Origin: Merluccius polli
Lineage: Eukaryota > Chordata > Actinopteri > Gadiformes > Merlucciidae
Reading direction: 5' to 3'
Assembly: GCA_030340625.1 (NCBI GenBank)
Contig: JAOPHQ010002849.1
Coordinates: forward strand, 170,001-234,000
DNA length: 64,000 nt
Below, piece after piece: positions 33,015 through 43,045 of the stretch. The notes beneath the pieces are model-generated. The model searched no databases. It was not told the DNA's origin and was given only the letters and a program-made list of their open reading frames with translations. Positions within the stretch are counted from its first letter, which is position 1, and the number at the start of each line of letters is the position of its first letter. Both the position numbers and the translations under genes were made by a program.

Positions 33015-34578
33015 CTTCTTCTACTATTTCAGCTTCTACTACTACTTTCAGCTTCTTCTACTATTTCAGCTTCTACTACTACTTTCATATTCTTCTACTA
33101 TTTCAGCTTCTTCTACTACTTTCAGATTCTTCTACTATTTCAGCTTCTACTACTACTTTCAGATTCTTCTACTATTTCAGCTTATACTACTACTTTCAGC
33201 TTCTTCTACTATTTCAGCTTATACTACTACTTTCAGATTCTTCTACTATTTCAGCTTATACTACTACTTTCAGATTCTTCTACTATTTCAGCTTCTACTA
33301 CTACTTTCAGATTCTTCTACTATTTCAGCTTATACTACTACTTTCAGATTCTTCTACTATTTCAGCTTCTTCTACTACTTTCAGATTCTTCTACTATTTC
33401 AGCTTATACTACTACTTTCAGATTCTTCTACTATTTCAGCTTCTACTACTACTTTCAGCTTCTTCTACTATTTCAGCTTCTACTACTACTTTCAGCTTCT
33501 TCTACTATTTCAGCTTCTACTACTACTTTCAGCTTCTTCTACTATTTCAGCTTCTACTACTACTTTCAGCTTCTTCTACTATTTCAGCTTCTACTACTAC
33601 TTTCAGCTTCTTCTACTATTTCAGCTTCTACTACTACTTTCAGCTTCTTCTACTATTTCAGCTTCTACTACTACTTTCAGCTTCTTCTACTATTTCAGCT
33701 TCTACTACTACTTTCAGCTTCTTCTACTATTTCAGCTTCTTCTACTACTTTCAGCTTCTTCTACTATTTCAGCTTCTACTACTACTTTCAGCTTCTTCTA
33801 CTATTTCAGCTTCTACTACTACTTTCAGCTTCTTCTACTATTTCAGCTTCTACTACTACTTTCAGCTTCTTCTACTATTTCAGCTTCTACTACTACTTTC
33901 AGCTTCTTCTACTATTTCAGCTTCTACTACTACTTTCAGATTCTTCTACTATTTCAGCTTCTACTACTACTTTCAGATTCTTCTACTATTTCAGCTTCTA
34001 CTACTACTTTCAGATTCTTCTACTATTTCAGCTTCTACTACTACTTTCAGATTCTTCTACTATTTCAGCTTCTACTACTACTTTCAGCTACTTCTACTAT
34101 TTTAGCTTCTACTACTACTTTCAGATTCTTCTACTATTTTAGCTTCTACTACTACTTTCAGATTCTTCTACTATTTCAGCTTCTACTACTACTTTCAGAT
34201 TCTTCTACTATTTCAGCTTCTACTACTACTTTCAGATTCTTCTACTATTTCAGCTTCTACTACTACTTTCAGATTCTTCTACTATTTCAGCTTCTACTAC
34301 TACTTTCAGCTACTTCTACTATTTTAGCTTCTACTACTACTTTCAGATTCTTCTACTATTTTAGCTTCTACTACTACTTTCAGATTCTTCTACTATTTCA
34401 GCTTCTACTACTACTTTCAGATTCTTCTACTATTTCAGCTTCTACTACTACTTTCAGATTCTTCTACTATTTCAGCTTCTACTACTACTTTCAGATTCTT
34501 CTACTATTTCAGCTTCTACTACTACTTTCAGATTCTTCTACTATTTCAGCTTCTACTACTACTTTCAGATTCTTCAGA
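33015..34578. repeat. 37-bp satellite array 2, with a 222-bp higher-order period
   Basis: It has the same unit as array 1, about 42 units. Its first half repeats the variant order of array 1. A diagnostic variant (CTTTCAGCTACTTCTACTAT then TTTAGC) occurs at 34081 and again at 34303. The 222-bp spacing equals six units and shows local amplification of a six-unit segment. Confidence 0.93.
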
Positions 34579-35689
34579 TCAATTCATTTTATATTTCTGC
34601 TTTGAGCTTATCATTCAGCTTCCAGCATTCACACGCGTTTTCTGCAGGAAATGCATTTTCTAGTTATTTTTATTCTTCTTCCGAACGTTTTTTGGCACTC
34701 TTCTCCTTCTTCATACTTTCAGCTACAGAAACCATTCAAATATCAAAATGTTCAGACTTATTACGACATTATGGCTATCTATTCAGATTTTTCATATTCA
34801 TTCAACTTTTCAAATTATTCTACTTTTTCCACCTTTATTTTTCCAATACAAATCAATGGGCGGACGGCTTTGGCGTCCGCCCAGCCTCTTATTCTTCACA
34901 TTCTTTACGTCGTAACTAATTCAAATTTCAACCTTTTCCCATCGTTCAAACAATTAAACAAATCTAGAGATTTGTATCTATCTAGCCGTGTTCACGAAAT
35001 TTCGATAGCTGTTATACTTTTTTCTGTATCGCCGTTTTAGTTTCAAATCGTCATATTCTACCATTCGTCCCATTGTAACCGGCGGACCTTCCACTGTTTA
35101 CTTCCGCTGCTTTACGTCGTAACTAATTCAAATTTCAACCGTTTCCCATCGTTCAAACAATTACACAAATCTAGAGATTTGTATCTATCTAGCTGTGTTC
35201 ACGAAATTTCGATAGCTGTTATACTTTTTTCTGTATCGCAGTTTTAGTTTCAAATCGTCATATTCTACCATTCGTCCCATTGTAACCGGCGGACCTTCCA
35301 CTGTTTAAGACGTCGTAACTAATTCATTCACTTTTCAACCGTTAACCTTCATTCAATAATAACGATATCCAAACGAAATTTCGATAGCATTTATATTTAT
35401 TCAGAATCACAGTTTACACATCAATTACACATTGATCTATGACTGTTACACATCGTAGGCCTAACTAAATCAATTCTCAATCGTTTACCTTCGTTCAAAA
35501 AATGTCACAAATCTACAGACTTGTATATCCCATAATATCCAATCAAAAGGGGTCCACCGATCAAAAGAATCAATGGGTTTCATTAAATTAATCCGAGTTG
35601 TGAATAATATCATGTGAAGTCCGTATGCTGGCTGTCGTAAATCTTCCGCTGCCGTAAAACGACGTTCACGTTCGAGCGTCATGGCGTCA

Positions 35690-35950
35690 CCGCGGACCTA
35701 CGGCCGACGGTGCGCGCAATAGTAAACACAAACACACCGCGGACCTACGGCCGGCGGGGGGGGGATGCCCGCAATAGTAACACAAACACACCGCGGACCT
35801 ACGGCCGGCGGGGGGGGGATGCCCGCAATAGTAACACAAACACACCGCGGACCTACGGCCGGCGGGGGGGGGGATGCCCGCAATAGTAACACAAACACAC
35901 CGCGGACCTACGGCCGGCGGGGTGCCCGCAATAGTAACATACCGTGGGCC
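35690..35950. repeat. G-rich minisatellite, unit about 57 bp
   Basis: Four to five units contain GCGGACCTACGGCCGGCGGG, a run of seven to nine G, then CCCGCAATAGTAACACAAAC. It is flanked on both sides by TTTCGATAGCATTTATATTT, a segment also found in the block leaders. The G-runs recur in register and could form G-quadruplexes. Confidence 0.88.
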
Positions 35951-36119
35951 GACGGGGGGGAAATTTCGATAGCATTTATATTTATTAAGAGTTTCACAGT
36001 TTAACTGATTCCTTTTCAGTTGACTTCACGTTGACGCTCGAGCGAGGGGACGTTCAGCAGTGTTGCCAGATTGGGCTGCTTTTTGAGGATCAGACAGTGT
36101 TGCCAGATAGGGCTACTTT

Positions 36120-36373
36120 TTGAGGACGTTCAGCAGTGTTATTACTACTTCAGTTACTTCTACTTCAGCTATTAGTATTACTAATTCGGCTACTACTACT
36201 TTCAGCTACTTCTACTATTTCAGCTTCTACTACTACTTTCAGCTTCTTCTACTATTTCAGCTTATACTACTACTTTCAGATTCTTCAGATCAATTCATTT
36301 TATATTTCTGCTTTGCGCTTATCATTCAGCTTCCAGCATTCACACGCATTTTCTGCAGGAAATGCATTTTCTA

Positions 36374-36420
<47 letters not shown>
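36120..36420. repeat. Small satellite copy ending in (TTA)n
   Basis: A short version of the satellite (degenerate ACTACTTCAG units, then a few CTTCTACTACTACTTTCAG units at about 36190-36280). The block terminus follows (CCAGCATTCACACG, TTTTCTGCAGGAAATGCA), then a (TTA)n run (36376-36420). A preceding segment CAGTGTTGCCAGAT is duplicated at 36058 and 36095. Confidence 0.85.
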
Positions 36421-36784
36421 GTATTACTTATGCTACTAACTCAGATCACATGTTATTTTGTAGCATTGATCTTACTTTGACCTATGAACCCTCGTGTGTG
36501 TGACCTATGAACCCTAATGATGTGACCTGTGGGTTTCCCTGATGTGACCTGTGGGTTTCCCTTTGTCATCCTATGCCTGGAGCTGTCAGCAAGGCAGGGA
36601 CCACAAAGGGAGGCTCAGCTGTCACCACTCACTTCAAGCTCTCAACACATCAGACATACAAATATTGTGTGTTTGTGTGTGTGTGTTCCCTCTAATATTT
36701 TGAATTCATCACACATTGTTGCATAAACATTGTCAACATCATCACCCATAGCCACATCACTTTAAGAAACAGTTGACTGAAGAG

Positions 36785-36932
36785 GTGTGTGTATGCACCT
36801 GTGGTGTGTGTGTGTGTGTACACGCCTGTGGTGTGGGTGTGTGTGCGTGTGCCTGTGGTGTGCGTGCATGCCTGCGGTGTGTGTGTGTGTATGTGTGTGA
36901 CTGTGCCTGCGCTGTGTGTGTGTGTGTGTGTA
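36785..36932. repeat. (TG)n-rich 3' splice region of TRPM exon f
   Basis: An interrupted TG repeat with CCTG interruptions runs right up to the acceptor (...TGTGTGTGTAG before 36934). It replaces a normal pyrimidine tract. UG repeats beside 3' splice sites are known binding platforms for TDP-43/CELF-type proteins, as at CFTR exon 9. Confidence 0.9.
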
Positions 36933-36933
36933 G

Positions 36934-37108
36934 GTTTGGGTCAAGGCGTGCCTCTGGTCTGTCTGATTCTGGAGGGAGGGCCCAATGTAATCTCCATTGT
37001 TCTGGAGAGTCTGAGGGAGGAGCCGCCGGTGCCGGTGGTGGTGTGCGATGGCAGTGGGCGGGCCTCTGACATCATTTCCTTTGCACACAGATACAGCGAG
37101 GAAGACGG
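36934..37108 (+). CDS. trpm1: TRPM1-type channel, exon f
   Basis: The 175-nt exon completes the arginine from exon e and reads L-G-Q-G-V-P-L-V, E-G-G-P-N-V-I-S-I-V-L-E, E-E-P-P-V-P-V-V-V-C-D-G-S-G-R-A-S-D and F-A-H-R-Y-S-E-E-D. The L-G-Q-G-V-P-L, E-E-P-P and S-F-A-H choices favour TRPM1. The donor GTGAGT follows, leaving two bases of a glycine codon. Confidence 0.96.
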
Positions 37109-37470
37109 GTGAGTGAACTATTTGCTAACTATTTGCATTGTGCATTATGATTTCACAAACAATAAACATTCAGCAACATTACAGCACTACAATACACATA
37201 AACACACACATACATTCATACAATTGCACAATCTTTTATCTTTTACATTTTCGTCTAAGCAGTGCATCATGTGTTTATTGTAAAACTGCAGAACTATTAC
37301 ATTTTACTTAATAGCAACCATTACTTTCCTACACACACAAGGTATTTTTTAGATTGTAACTAGTAACCTCGTTGACTTAATGCCTTTTAACAGGTTGGTG
37401 AGTGACGATGTAACTATAATAACCTAGTTGATAATGTAGCTATAATAACCTAGTTGACTTGTCCTACCAG

Positions 37471-37594
37471 GTTGGTGAGTGATAATGTCAGAGACCAGCT
37501 CCTGGTCACCATCCAGAAGACCTTCAGCTACAACCGTGCTCAGGCTCAGCAGATCTTCCTCATGGTCATGGAGTGCATGAAGAAGAGATCATTG
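37471..37594 (+). CDS. trpm1: TRPM1-type channel, exon g (last seen)
   Basis: The 124-nt exon encodes the end of the glycine, then L-V-S-D-N-V-R-D-Q-L-L-V-T-I-Q-K-T-F, N-R-A-Q-A-Q-Q-I-F and M-E-C-M-K-K-R-S-L before GTACGT. The acceptor is CCTACCAG. The family continues with I-T-V-F-R-M-G-S-E-G, but no such exon was found in the remaining 26 kb. A decoy copy of its acceptor lies 77 bp upstream. Confidence 0.95.
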
Positions 37595-37961
37595 GTACGT
37601 ACCACAGCGTCTCCATGGGGATAGTATGCCTGTACACCAGGGCTATTCAATTGGCGGCCCCCGGGCCGAACCCGGCCCGCGAAGGAATATTTACTGGCCC
37701 TTTAAGTGGAAACCTATAGGAATTTTTGTTTTCTTTAAATAAAAAATAATAATAATATATATATATATACTTTTTTTTTTTTAATTGCTGGCCTTATAGT
37801 GGCCGATATGAGCTGCCCTCTCTCCGCACAGCACAGCGTAGACTTGCTCCGCAAGGCGCGTTGCCATGACAACATTCTCACCGCTCGCTCCCACTGACGC
37901 TCTTCGTGTGCTTTTGCATTGCTCCTCTCAACTGTTTTGATGATCGTTCTGAATCACCACA

Positions 37962-39827
37962 ATGTCGCTTTCTACTCTGAAAAAACGAAAAGTTGACTCA
38001 GAAAACCGCCAATTCAATAGCGAATGGACACAGAAGTATTTGTTTGTATTTGCCACTGGGAAGCCTGTGTGTTTACTCTGCAGCGAGTGTATATCGGTGT
38101 GTAAAGAATATAACCTGAGAAGGCATTTTAAGACAAATCATGCTAACTTCGACACCACTTTCCCACTGGGCTCTGATGCTCGCCATCAGAAGATTTTGGG
38201 ACTAACTTCATGCTATGAACAGAGACGCCGAACCCTGTTTCGGGCTTGTTCAGAACAAGAGAGAGCTACATCAGCATCACTACGAGTCGCCTGGATATTA
38301 GGCAAAAAGAAAAGGCCGTTTACAGATGCTGAGACCGTCAAAGAGTGTATGCTTGCATCGATCGAGGAGGTGGTTACAGATGAGAAAACCCGCAACAGCG
38401 TGATTGATTCAATCAAGAAAATTCCCATCTCTGACACGACAACATCAAGGAGAGTAGAGACCCTTGCATCGGATGTTTTTGAGACTCTTTTGGACAAACT
38501 CAAAAGAGCGGAGGTGATGTCGCTAGCTGTTGATGAATCAACTGACAGCAGCGATGTAGCACAGCTGTGCCTCTATGTTAGATTTTTTGATGGCGAGTGC
38601 TTTCGTGAGGATCTACTTGGATTAATTCCACTGGATGGACACACGACCGGTGAGATACTTTTCGAAAAAGTAATTTCATTCTTCAGAGAGAACCAGTTGG
38701 AGTTGTCTCGTATCAATATGCTGGTTACGGATGGTGCGCCGGCGATGTCGGGCAGGACACGGGGACTGTCCGCTAGGTTGGCAGATGTGGCGCCACAGCT
38801 GAGATCGCTGCATTGTCTTATCCACCAAAGCCTCCTGTGTGCAAAACTAAGTGGTGAGTTAAAAGAGACCATGGACTCTGTCATGGCAATTATTAACTTT
38901 ATTCGTTCTACGTCCAGCTTACAGCACCGCCTTTTCCGCCAGCTGTTGTCAGACATGTCAGCTCAATACACTGATTTGCTCATCCACAATGACATTAGAT
39001 GGCTTAGCAAAGGGAATGCGTTGAAACGATTTTGTGAACTTAAGGAAGAGATCCTGGCGTTTCTCCGTAATTCAAAGCAGAAAAAGGCTGACACTTTTCT
39101 GTGTCTAATGGAAAATGCTGAGTTTCACGCAGCCGTTTGCTTTTTGAGCGACGTCTTTCACCACTTGAACCTACTCAATACGGAGCTGCAGGGAAGAGAT
39201 AAAACAGTCGCGCAACTTGTGGAAAGACTCCAGGCTTTTCAAAAAAGGCTGGCACTTTTTTCCGCTGATCTATGTTCTGGAAAAATGCTCCATTTCCCAG
39301 CATTGCGCACTGCAGGTCTACAAACCACTGAGGCAATGACAGGATTTATAAATGCATTGAAAACCAACTTTGCAGCGAGGTTTGAACATTTCAGTATCCC
39401 CACTGAAGTGATGGGATTTGTGAACGACCCCTTCTGTGTGGACGTTGTGGGGGAGTTTGCAGTGAAAGCAAAGGAGCTGGTTGTGTCATTGAACGAGGCG
39501 TGTTTACAACTGGAACTCATTGACATTCAGTCATCAGCTGACCTGAAACAGTCATTACAGCTGGCAGGTTCGGAAAAGTTCTGGACTCGTGAAGTCAGCC
39601 ACCAGAAATTCCCTAATTCAAGGCATCTTGCACTTTTTGTCCTCACTATGTTTGGATCAACTTACACGTGCGAATCCGCATTCTCACACATGAATGCCAT
39701 TAAAACTAGTAATCGCGCATCCCTCACTGCCGAGCACCTGCACCACTGTATGCGTATTGCCATGACGTCATATACTCCCGATTTCGCTGCTCTTGCTAAA
39801 TCAAACAAATGCCATTTCTCTCATTAG
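37962..39827 (+). CDS. hAT transposase (BED finger, RNase-H fold, hATC)
   Basis: The 621-residue, single-exon protein should bind the element's ends and catalyse cut-and-paste transposition. Residues 37-60 form a BED-type finger: C37-x2-C40, H55-x4-H60. The catalytic RNase-H-like domain starts around 170, with L-A-V-D-E-S-T-D (Asp191), then V-T-D-G-A-P-A-M (second Asp, about 262) and L-H-C-L-I-H-Q. The C-terminal hATC dimerisation region (about 545-620) has F-G-S-T-Y-T-C-E-S-A-F-S-H-M. Relatives by motif style include the transposase-derived GTF2IRD2/EPM2AIP1/SCAND3 group. No stop or frameshift was noticed. Confidence 0.93.
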   Translation: MSLSTLKKRKVDSENRQFNSEWTQKYLFVFATGKPVCLLCSECISVCKEYNLRRHFKTNHANFDTTFPLGSDARHQKILGLTSCYEQRRRTLFRACSEQERATSASLRVAWILGKKKRPFTDAETVKECMLASIEEVVTDEKTRNSVIDSIKKIPISDTTTSRRVETLASDVFETLLDKLKRAEVMSLAVDESTDSSDVAQLCLYVRFFDGECFREDLLGLIPLDGHTTGEILFEKVISFFRENQLELSRINMLVTDGAPAMSGRTRGLSARLADVAPQLRSLHCLIHQSLLCAKLSGELKETMDSVMAIINFIRSTSSLQHRLFRQLLSDMSAQYTDLLIHNDIRWLSKGNALKRFCELKEEILAFLRNSKQKKADTFLCLMENAEFHAAVCFLSDVFHHLNLLNTELQGRDKTVAQLVERLQAFQKRLALFSADLCSGKMLHFPALRTAGLQTTEAMTGFINALKTNFAARFEHFSIPTEVMGFVNDPFCVDVVGEFAVKAKELVVSLNEACLQLELIDIQSSADLKQSLQLAGSEKFWTREVSHQKFPNSRHLALFVLTMFGSTYTCESAFSHMNAIKTSNRASLTAEHLHHCMRIAMTSYTPDFAALAKSNKCHFSH

Positions 39828-39944
39828 ATGGCACATTTGACCAAGAGGGTCACTGCATGCCAGTTAACACTAACAGTCAGCCTATGTTTATTAAATTTGT
39901 TTGTTCAAAGATTGTTTTTGAAAAGACTGTTGCACTCTTGAGTA

Positions 39945-40280
39945 AATCTTTTACTATGTATTTTGATAAGCTGTTGCACTGTTATTATACCTAGGCCTAC
40001 CTGTATTTTGATAAGCTGTTGCACTGTTATTATACCTATTTTGATAAGCTGTTGCACTGTTATTATACCTATTTTGATAAGCTGTTGCACTGTTATTATA
40101 CCTAGGCCTACCTGTATTTTGATAAGCTGTTGCACTTGGAGTAAATGTATTACTATGTATTTTGATAAGCTGTTGCGCTCTTGAGTAAACCTATAACTAT
40201 GTATTTTGATAAGCTGTTGCACTTGGAGTAAATGTATTACTATGTATTTTGATAAGCTGTTGCAGAGTTAACCTATTGTC
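39945..40280. repeat. Tandem repeat in the hAT 3' region
   Basis: Eight or more copies of TTTTGATAAGCTGTTGCACT with variable linkers (GTTATTATACCTA, TGGAGTAAATGTATTACTATG). It lies subterminally inside the transposon, where transposase-binding repeats are common in hAT elements. Confidence 0.88.
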
Positions 40281-41335
40281 TTTTCCTGAACTGATAGGAT
40301 TGTTAAACACTAACAGGCAGCCTGTGTTAATCAAATAGGGATTGTTTTTTGATAAGCTGTTGAACTCTATTTGATAAAATAAAGAAAATGTATGCACTCC
40401 TATATCGTTGTAGTGTTTTACAGTATCTGTAGCTATTGATGTGATGCTCATCAATTTTAGGCTTTTTTTTCTGGCCCCTCATTTTGGATCATTTCCACCA
40501 ACCGGCCCCCATTCAAAACTAATTGAATAGCCCTGCTGTACACCTACCACAGAGCCTCCATGGGGATAGTAGGCCTGTGCATCTAGGCCTGTACACCTGC
40601 CACAGCATCTCCATGGGGATAGTAGGCCTGTATACCTACCACATAGTCTCCATGGGGATAGTAGGCCTGTACACCTACCAGTGTTTCCATGGGGATAGTA
40701 GGCCTGAACACCTAGGCCTGTACATCTACCACAGCATCTCCATGGGGATAGTAGGCCTGAATACCTACCACAGAGTCTCCATGGGGATAGTAGGCCTGTA
40801 CACCTACCAGTGTTTCCATGGGGATAGTAGGCCTGAACACCTAGGGCTGTACACCTACCACAGCATATCCATGGGGATAGTAGGCCTGTATACCTACCAC
40901 AGATTCTCCATGGGGATAGTAGGCCTGTACATTTAGGCCTGTACACCTACCACGGTGTTTCCATGGGGATAGTAGGCCTGAACACCTAGGTCTGTACACC
41001 TACCACAGTATCTCCATGGGGATAGTAGGCCTGTATACCTACCACAGTGTTTCCATGGGGATAGTAGGCCTGTACACCTACCACAGGGTCACCATGGGGA
41101 TAGTAGGCCTGTACACCTACCACAGCATCTCAATGTGGATAGTAGGCCTGTACACCTACCACAGCATCTCCATGGGGATAGTAGGCCTGTACACCTACCA
41201 CAGTGTCTCCATGAGGATAGTAGGCCTGTACACCTACCACAAAATCTCCATGGGAATAGTAGGCCTGTACAACTAGGTCTGTACACCTACCACGGTATCT
41301 CCATGGGGATAGTAAACCTGAACATCTACCACATC

Positions 41336-42143
41336 GGTCATCAGCTTGTCAGCTTATATAGATGTTTATATCAGCAGTCTTGGTCCTGTAGTCATGCTGA
41401 TGTATGGGTTTGTCTTGGGAGAGGTGTGAGTGGGATTACTCGATGATCGATTGCACTACAAAGCATTTTGTTTTTCATTGCCATGTATGTAATTTTGACC
41501 TAACTTTCACTGTAAAGCTGTTTATATATACCATGGAAAGCACATCATAAAATTAGAATGTATAGGCCTATTAAAAGTAACTTATAAATAATATATCCTT
41601 GAAAAAATCGTTTAGATTCCACACATCTCTCATGCAACCTTTCAATAAAAATGTGATTTTCATTCATCTTGCCCTTTCATTTGTGTCTCATGGATTATGT
41701 CTTACACCAAACCCTTCAAATAAACATCATCTCCATCAAACTATTCAGCCACCTCTTCCTCATATTCCACTGTGTATTTATATTTTATTTTGTATTATAA
41801 GCTATCTTGTCTAATGTTAGCAGTTAGCAATGATTTCACGGTCCGCCAAAGCGAAAACCCGATCATAATCGGTGTCAGTAGGCTGTGTTAAGAAAGGTCT
41901 TCTGCTGGCTAGCACCAAAGAAGAATGTATTGACTATTGACTAATCTATTTCTACAGTGACTGTTCTTATGAGCATGTCTTCAGCTACGTCCGCAGCAGG
42001 CCTTTACAGGCACGTTACAACCGAACTCGGATATACAGTATATACTAACGTTACAACCCAATGCTTCTTCACTTCCCTGGAGTCTAAGCACGAGCCAATA
42101 CAGGAACAGCGCCACTTTGCGATTGCAACTGAAGTTTGCCATT
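41336..42143. other. No gene seen
   Basis: Probably TRPM intron or intergenic sequence. Only short frames without domains. Confidence 0.45.
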
Positions 42144-43045
42144 AGGGGTGGGAGAAAAAATCGATTCAGTTAAGTATCACGATTTTTTGTTTGACGATTA
42201 TAAATCGATTTTAGTTCCTCTAACGCCTCATTTCCACCGGGGACGTAAGCGCCGCGGAACGGCTGCGCCGCGGTCACCGGTGCTGATCGCTGCCACTCTA
42301 ATCAATGAAACCATCCCCACCGGGTGCGCCGCGGAACGTCTCAGCAGTGTCCCAGCAGCATTTCTCCGCACTGCAGCGCTATCATTCCGTAGCACTTCTA
42401 TTTTTGACGGAGCCATTGCTGAATCGCGTCAAGCTCAACAGAGCAGATCAAGCCGGGCAGGAAGTGAAATAGTAAAAGCCATAGAGCATCCGGTCAATTT
42501 TCAAAATAAAAACATCCTCCCGATCGAACACGGCCACAAATCTTTGTTGTTTATAACTGAACTTTACCTGTATTAACTTTGTCTATAGGCTACAGCACAA
42601 CACATTAGGACATAACAATAAACAACACTAAACACAATTAAACCAGACAAAAAAAGAAAACATTTACTATATAGCCTACCAACTCATGGTAGAAGCACAA
42701 AAATCTAGGAAAAATGACCAAATCAACGGCAAATCAACTTCTGACAGACAAAGCAACTGCAAGTCAACTTCGGAAAGGCAAAGTAACCTTTTATTTGTTT
42801 GTTTTATTTTGACATCCACAAATTATCGCGTGGTCTCCTGATTCTCGCGTGGTCTTGTAGTTCTCGCGTGATCCCGCGAATCCAGCCACCTCGCAGCGCT
42901 ATGCTGCCGTTACGCGCCGGGTGGGGATTGACGCCGGGCAGAGGACGGAGCCGTTCCGCCACCACCACATTAATTTCACATTATTTCCCAGTCTACTAGA
43001 ATTACAGATTTAAAGAGTTTTAAATCGATTTTTAAATGTGTATGT
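42144..43045. mobile_element. Probable composite hAT-type MITE remnant
   Basis: The left end TAGGGGTGGGAGAAAAAATC with repeated ATCGATT motifs is of a common fish hAT type. On the right side AAATCGATTTTTAAA near 43023-43038 is a degenerate counterpart. Between them is GC-rich sequence with CGCCGCGGAACGGC and its inverted partner GCCGTTCCGCC (42960), probably a second nested element. No target duplication was confirmed. Confidence 0.4.

Larger units (their letters stand above)
30200..35470. repeat. Tandem 2-kb block: two full copies and a partial third
   Basis: A leader beginning near TTATTCTTCTTCCGA recurs at about 30232, 32197 and 34671. The first offset is 2012 bp and the second 2474 bp; the 462-bp difference is extra satellite in copy 2. 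Each leader contains a GC-rich hairpin (GGGCGGACG arms), a segment with ACGTCGTAACTA/TTTCGATAGCTG motifs repeated two or three times, then the 37-bp satellite. The third copy lacks the satellite. Copy sequences are nearly identical, so the duplication is young. Confidence 0.92.
37638..40535 (+). mobile_element. Complete hAT transposon, 2.9 kb
   Basis: Terminal CAGGGCTATTCAATT and AATTGAATAGCCCTG are a perfect 15-bp inverted pair. Both flanks are CTGTACAC (37630-37637, 40536-40543), an exact 8-bp target duplication. It carries one uninterrupted transposase ORF and a tandem repeat (39945-40280). Ends, duplication and ORF are all intact, so this is the best candidate for a recently mobile DNA transposon here. 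Confidence 0.95.
37599..41335. repeat. 39-bp minisatellite, split by a hAT insertion
   Basis: The unit is CATGGGGATAGTAGGCCTGT plus ACACCTACCACAGCATCTC, with one partial unit at 37599-37637 and about twenty units at 40536-41335. Some units carry an extra ACACCTAGGCCTGT segment. The array starts four bases after a TRPM exon donor. The 37638-40535 hAT lies inside it, between two copies of CTGTACAC. Confidence 0.93.

Noticed and set aside
31003..34578. CRISPR-like array of regular 37-bp repeats
   Set aside because: There are no unique spacers; units abut directly. The genome is eukaryotic.
30980..34605. Two long plus-strand ORFs (383 and 537 codons) rich in F, Y, L, S, T
   Set aside because: They are products of a stop-free 37-bp satellite whose frame rotates each unit; all three frames are open and codon content is purely the repeat.
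40479..41446. ORFs of type SMGIVGLYTYH on plus and GLLSPWRCCGRCT on minus
   Set aside because: The 39-bp minisatellite unit is a multiple of three, so both strands stay open without coding meaning.
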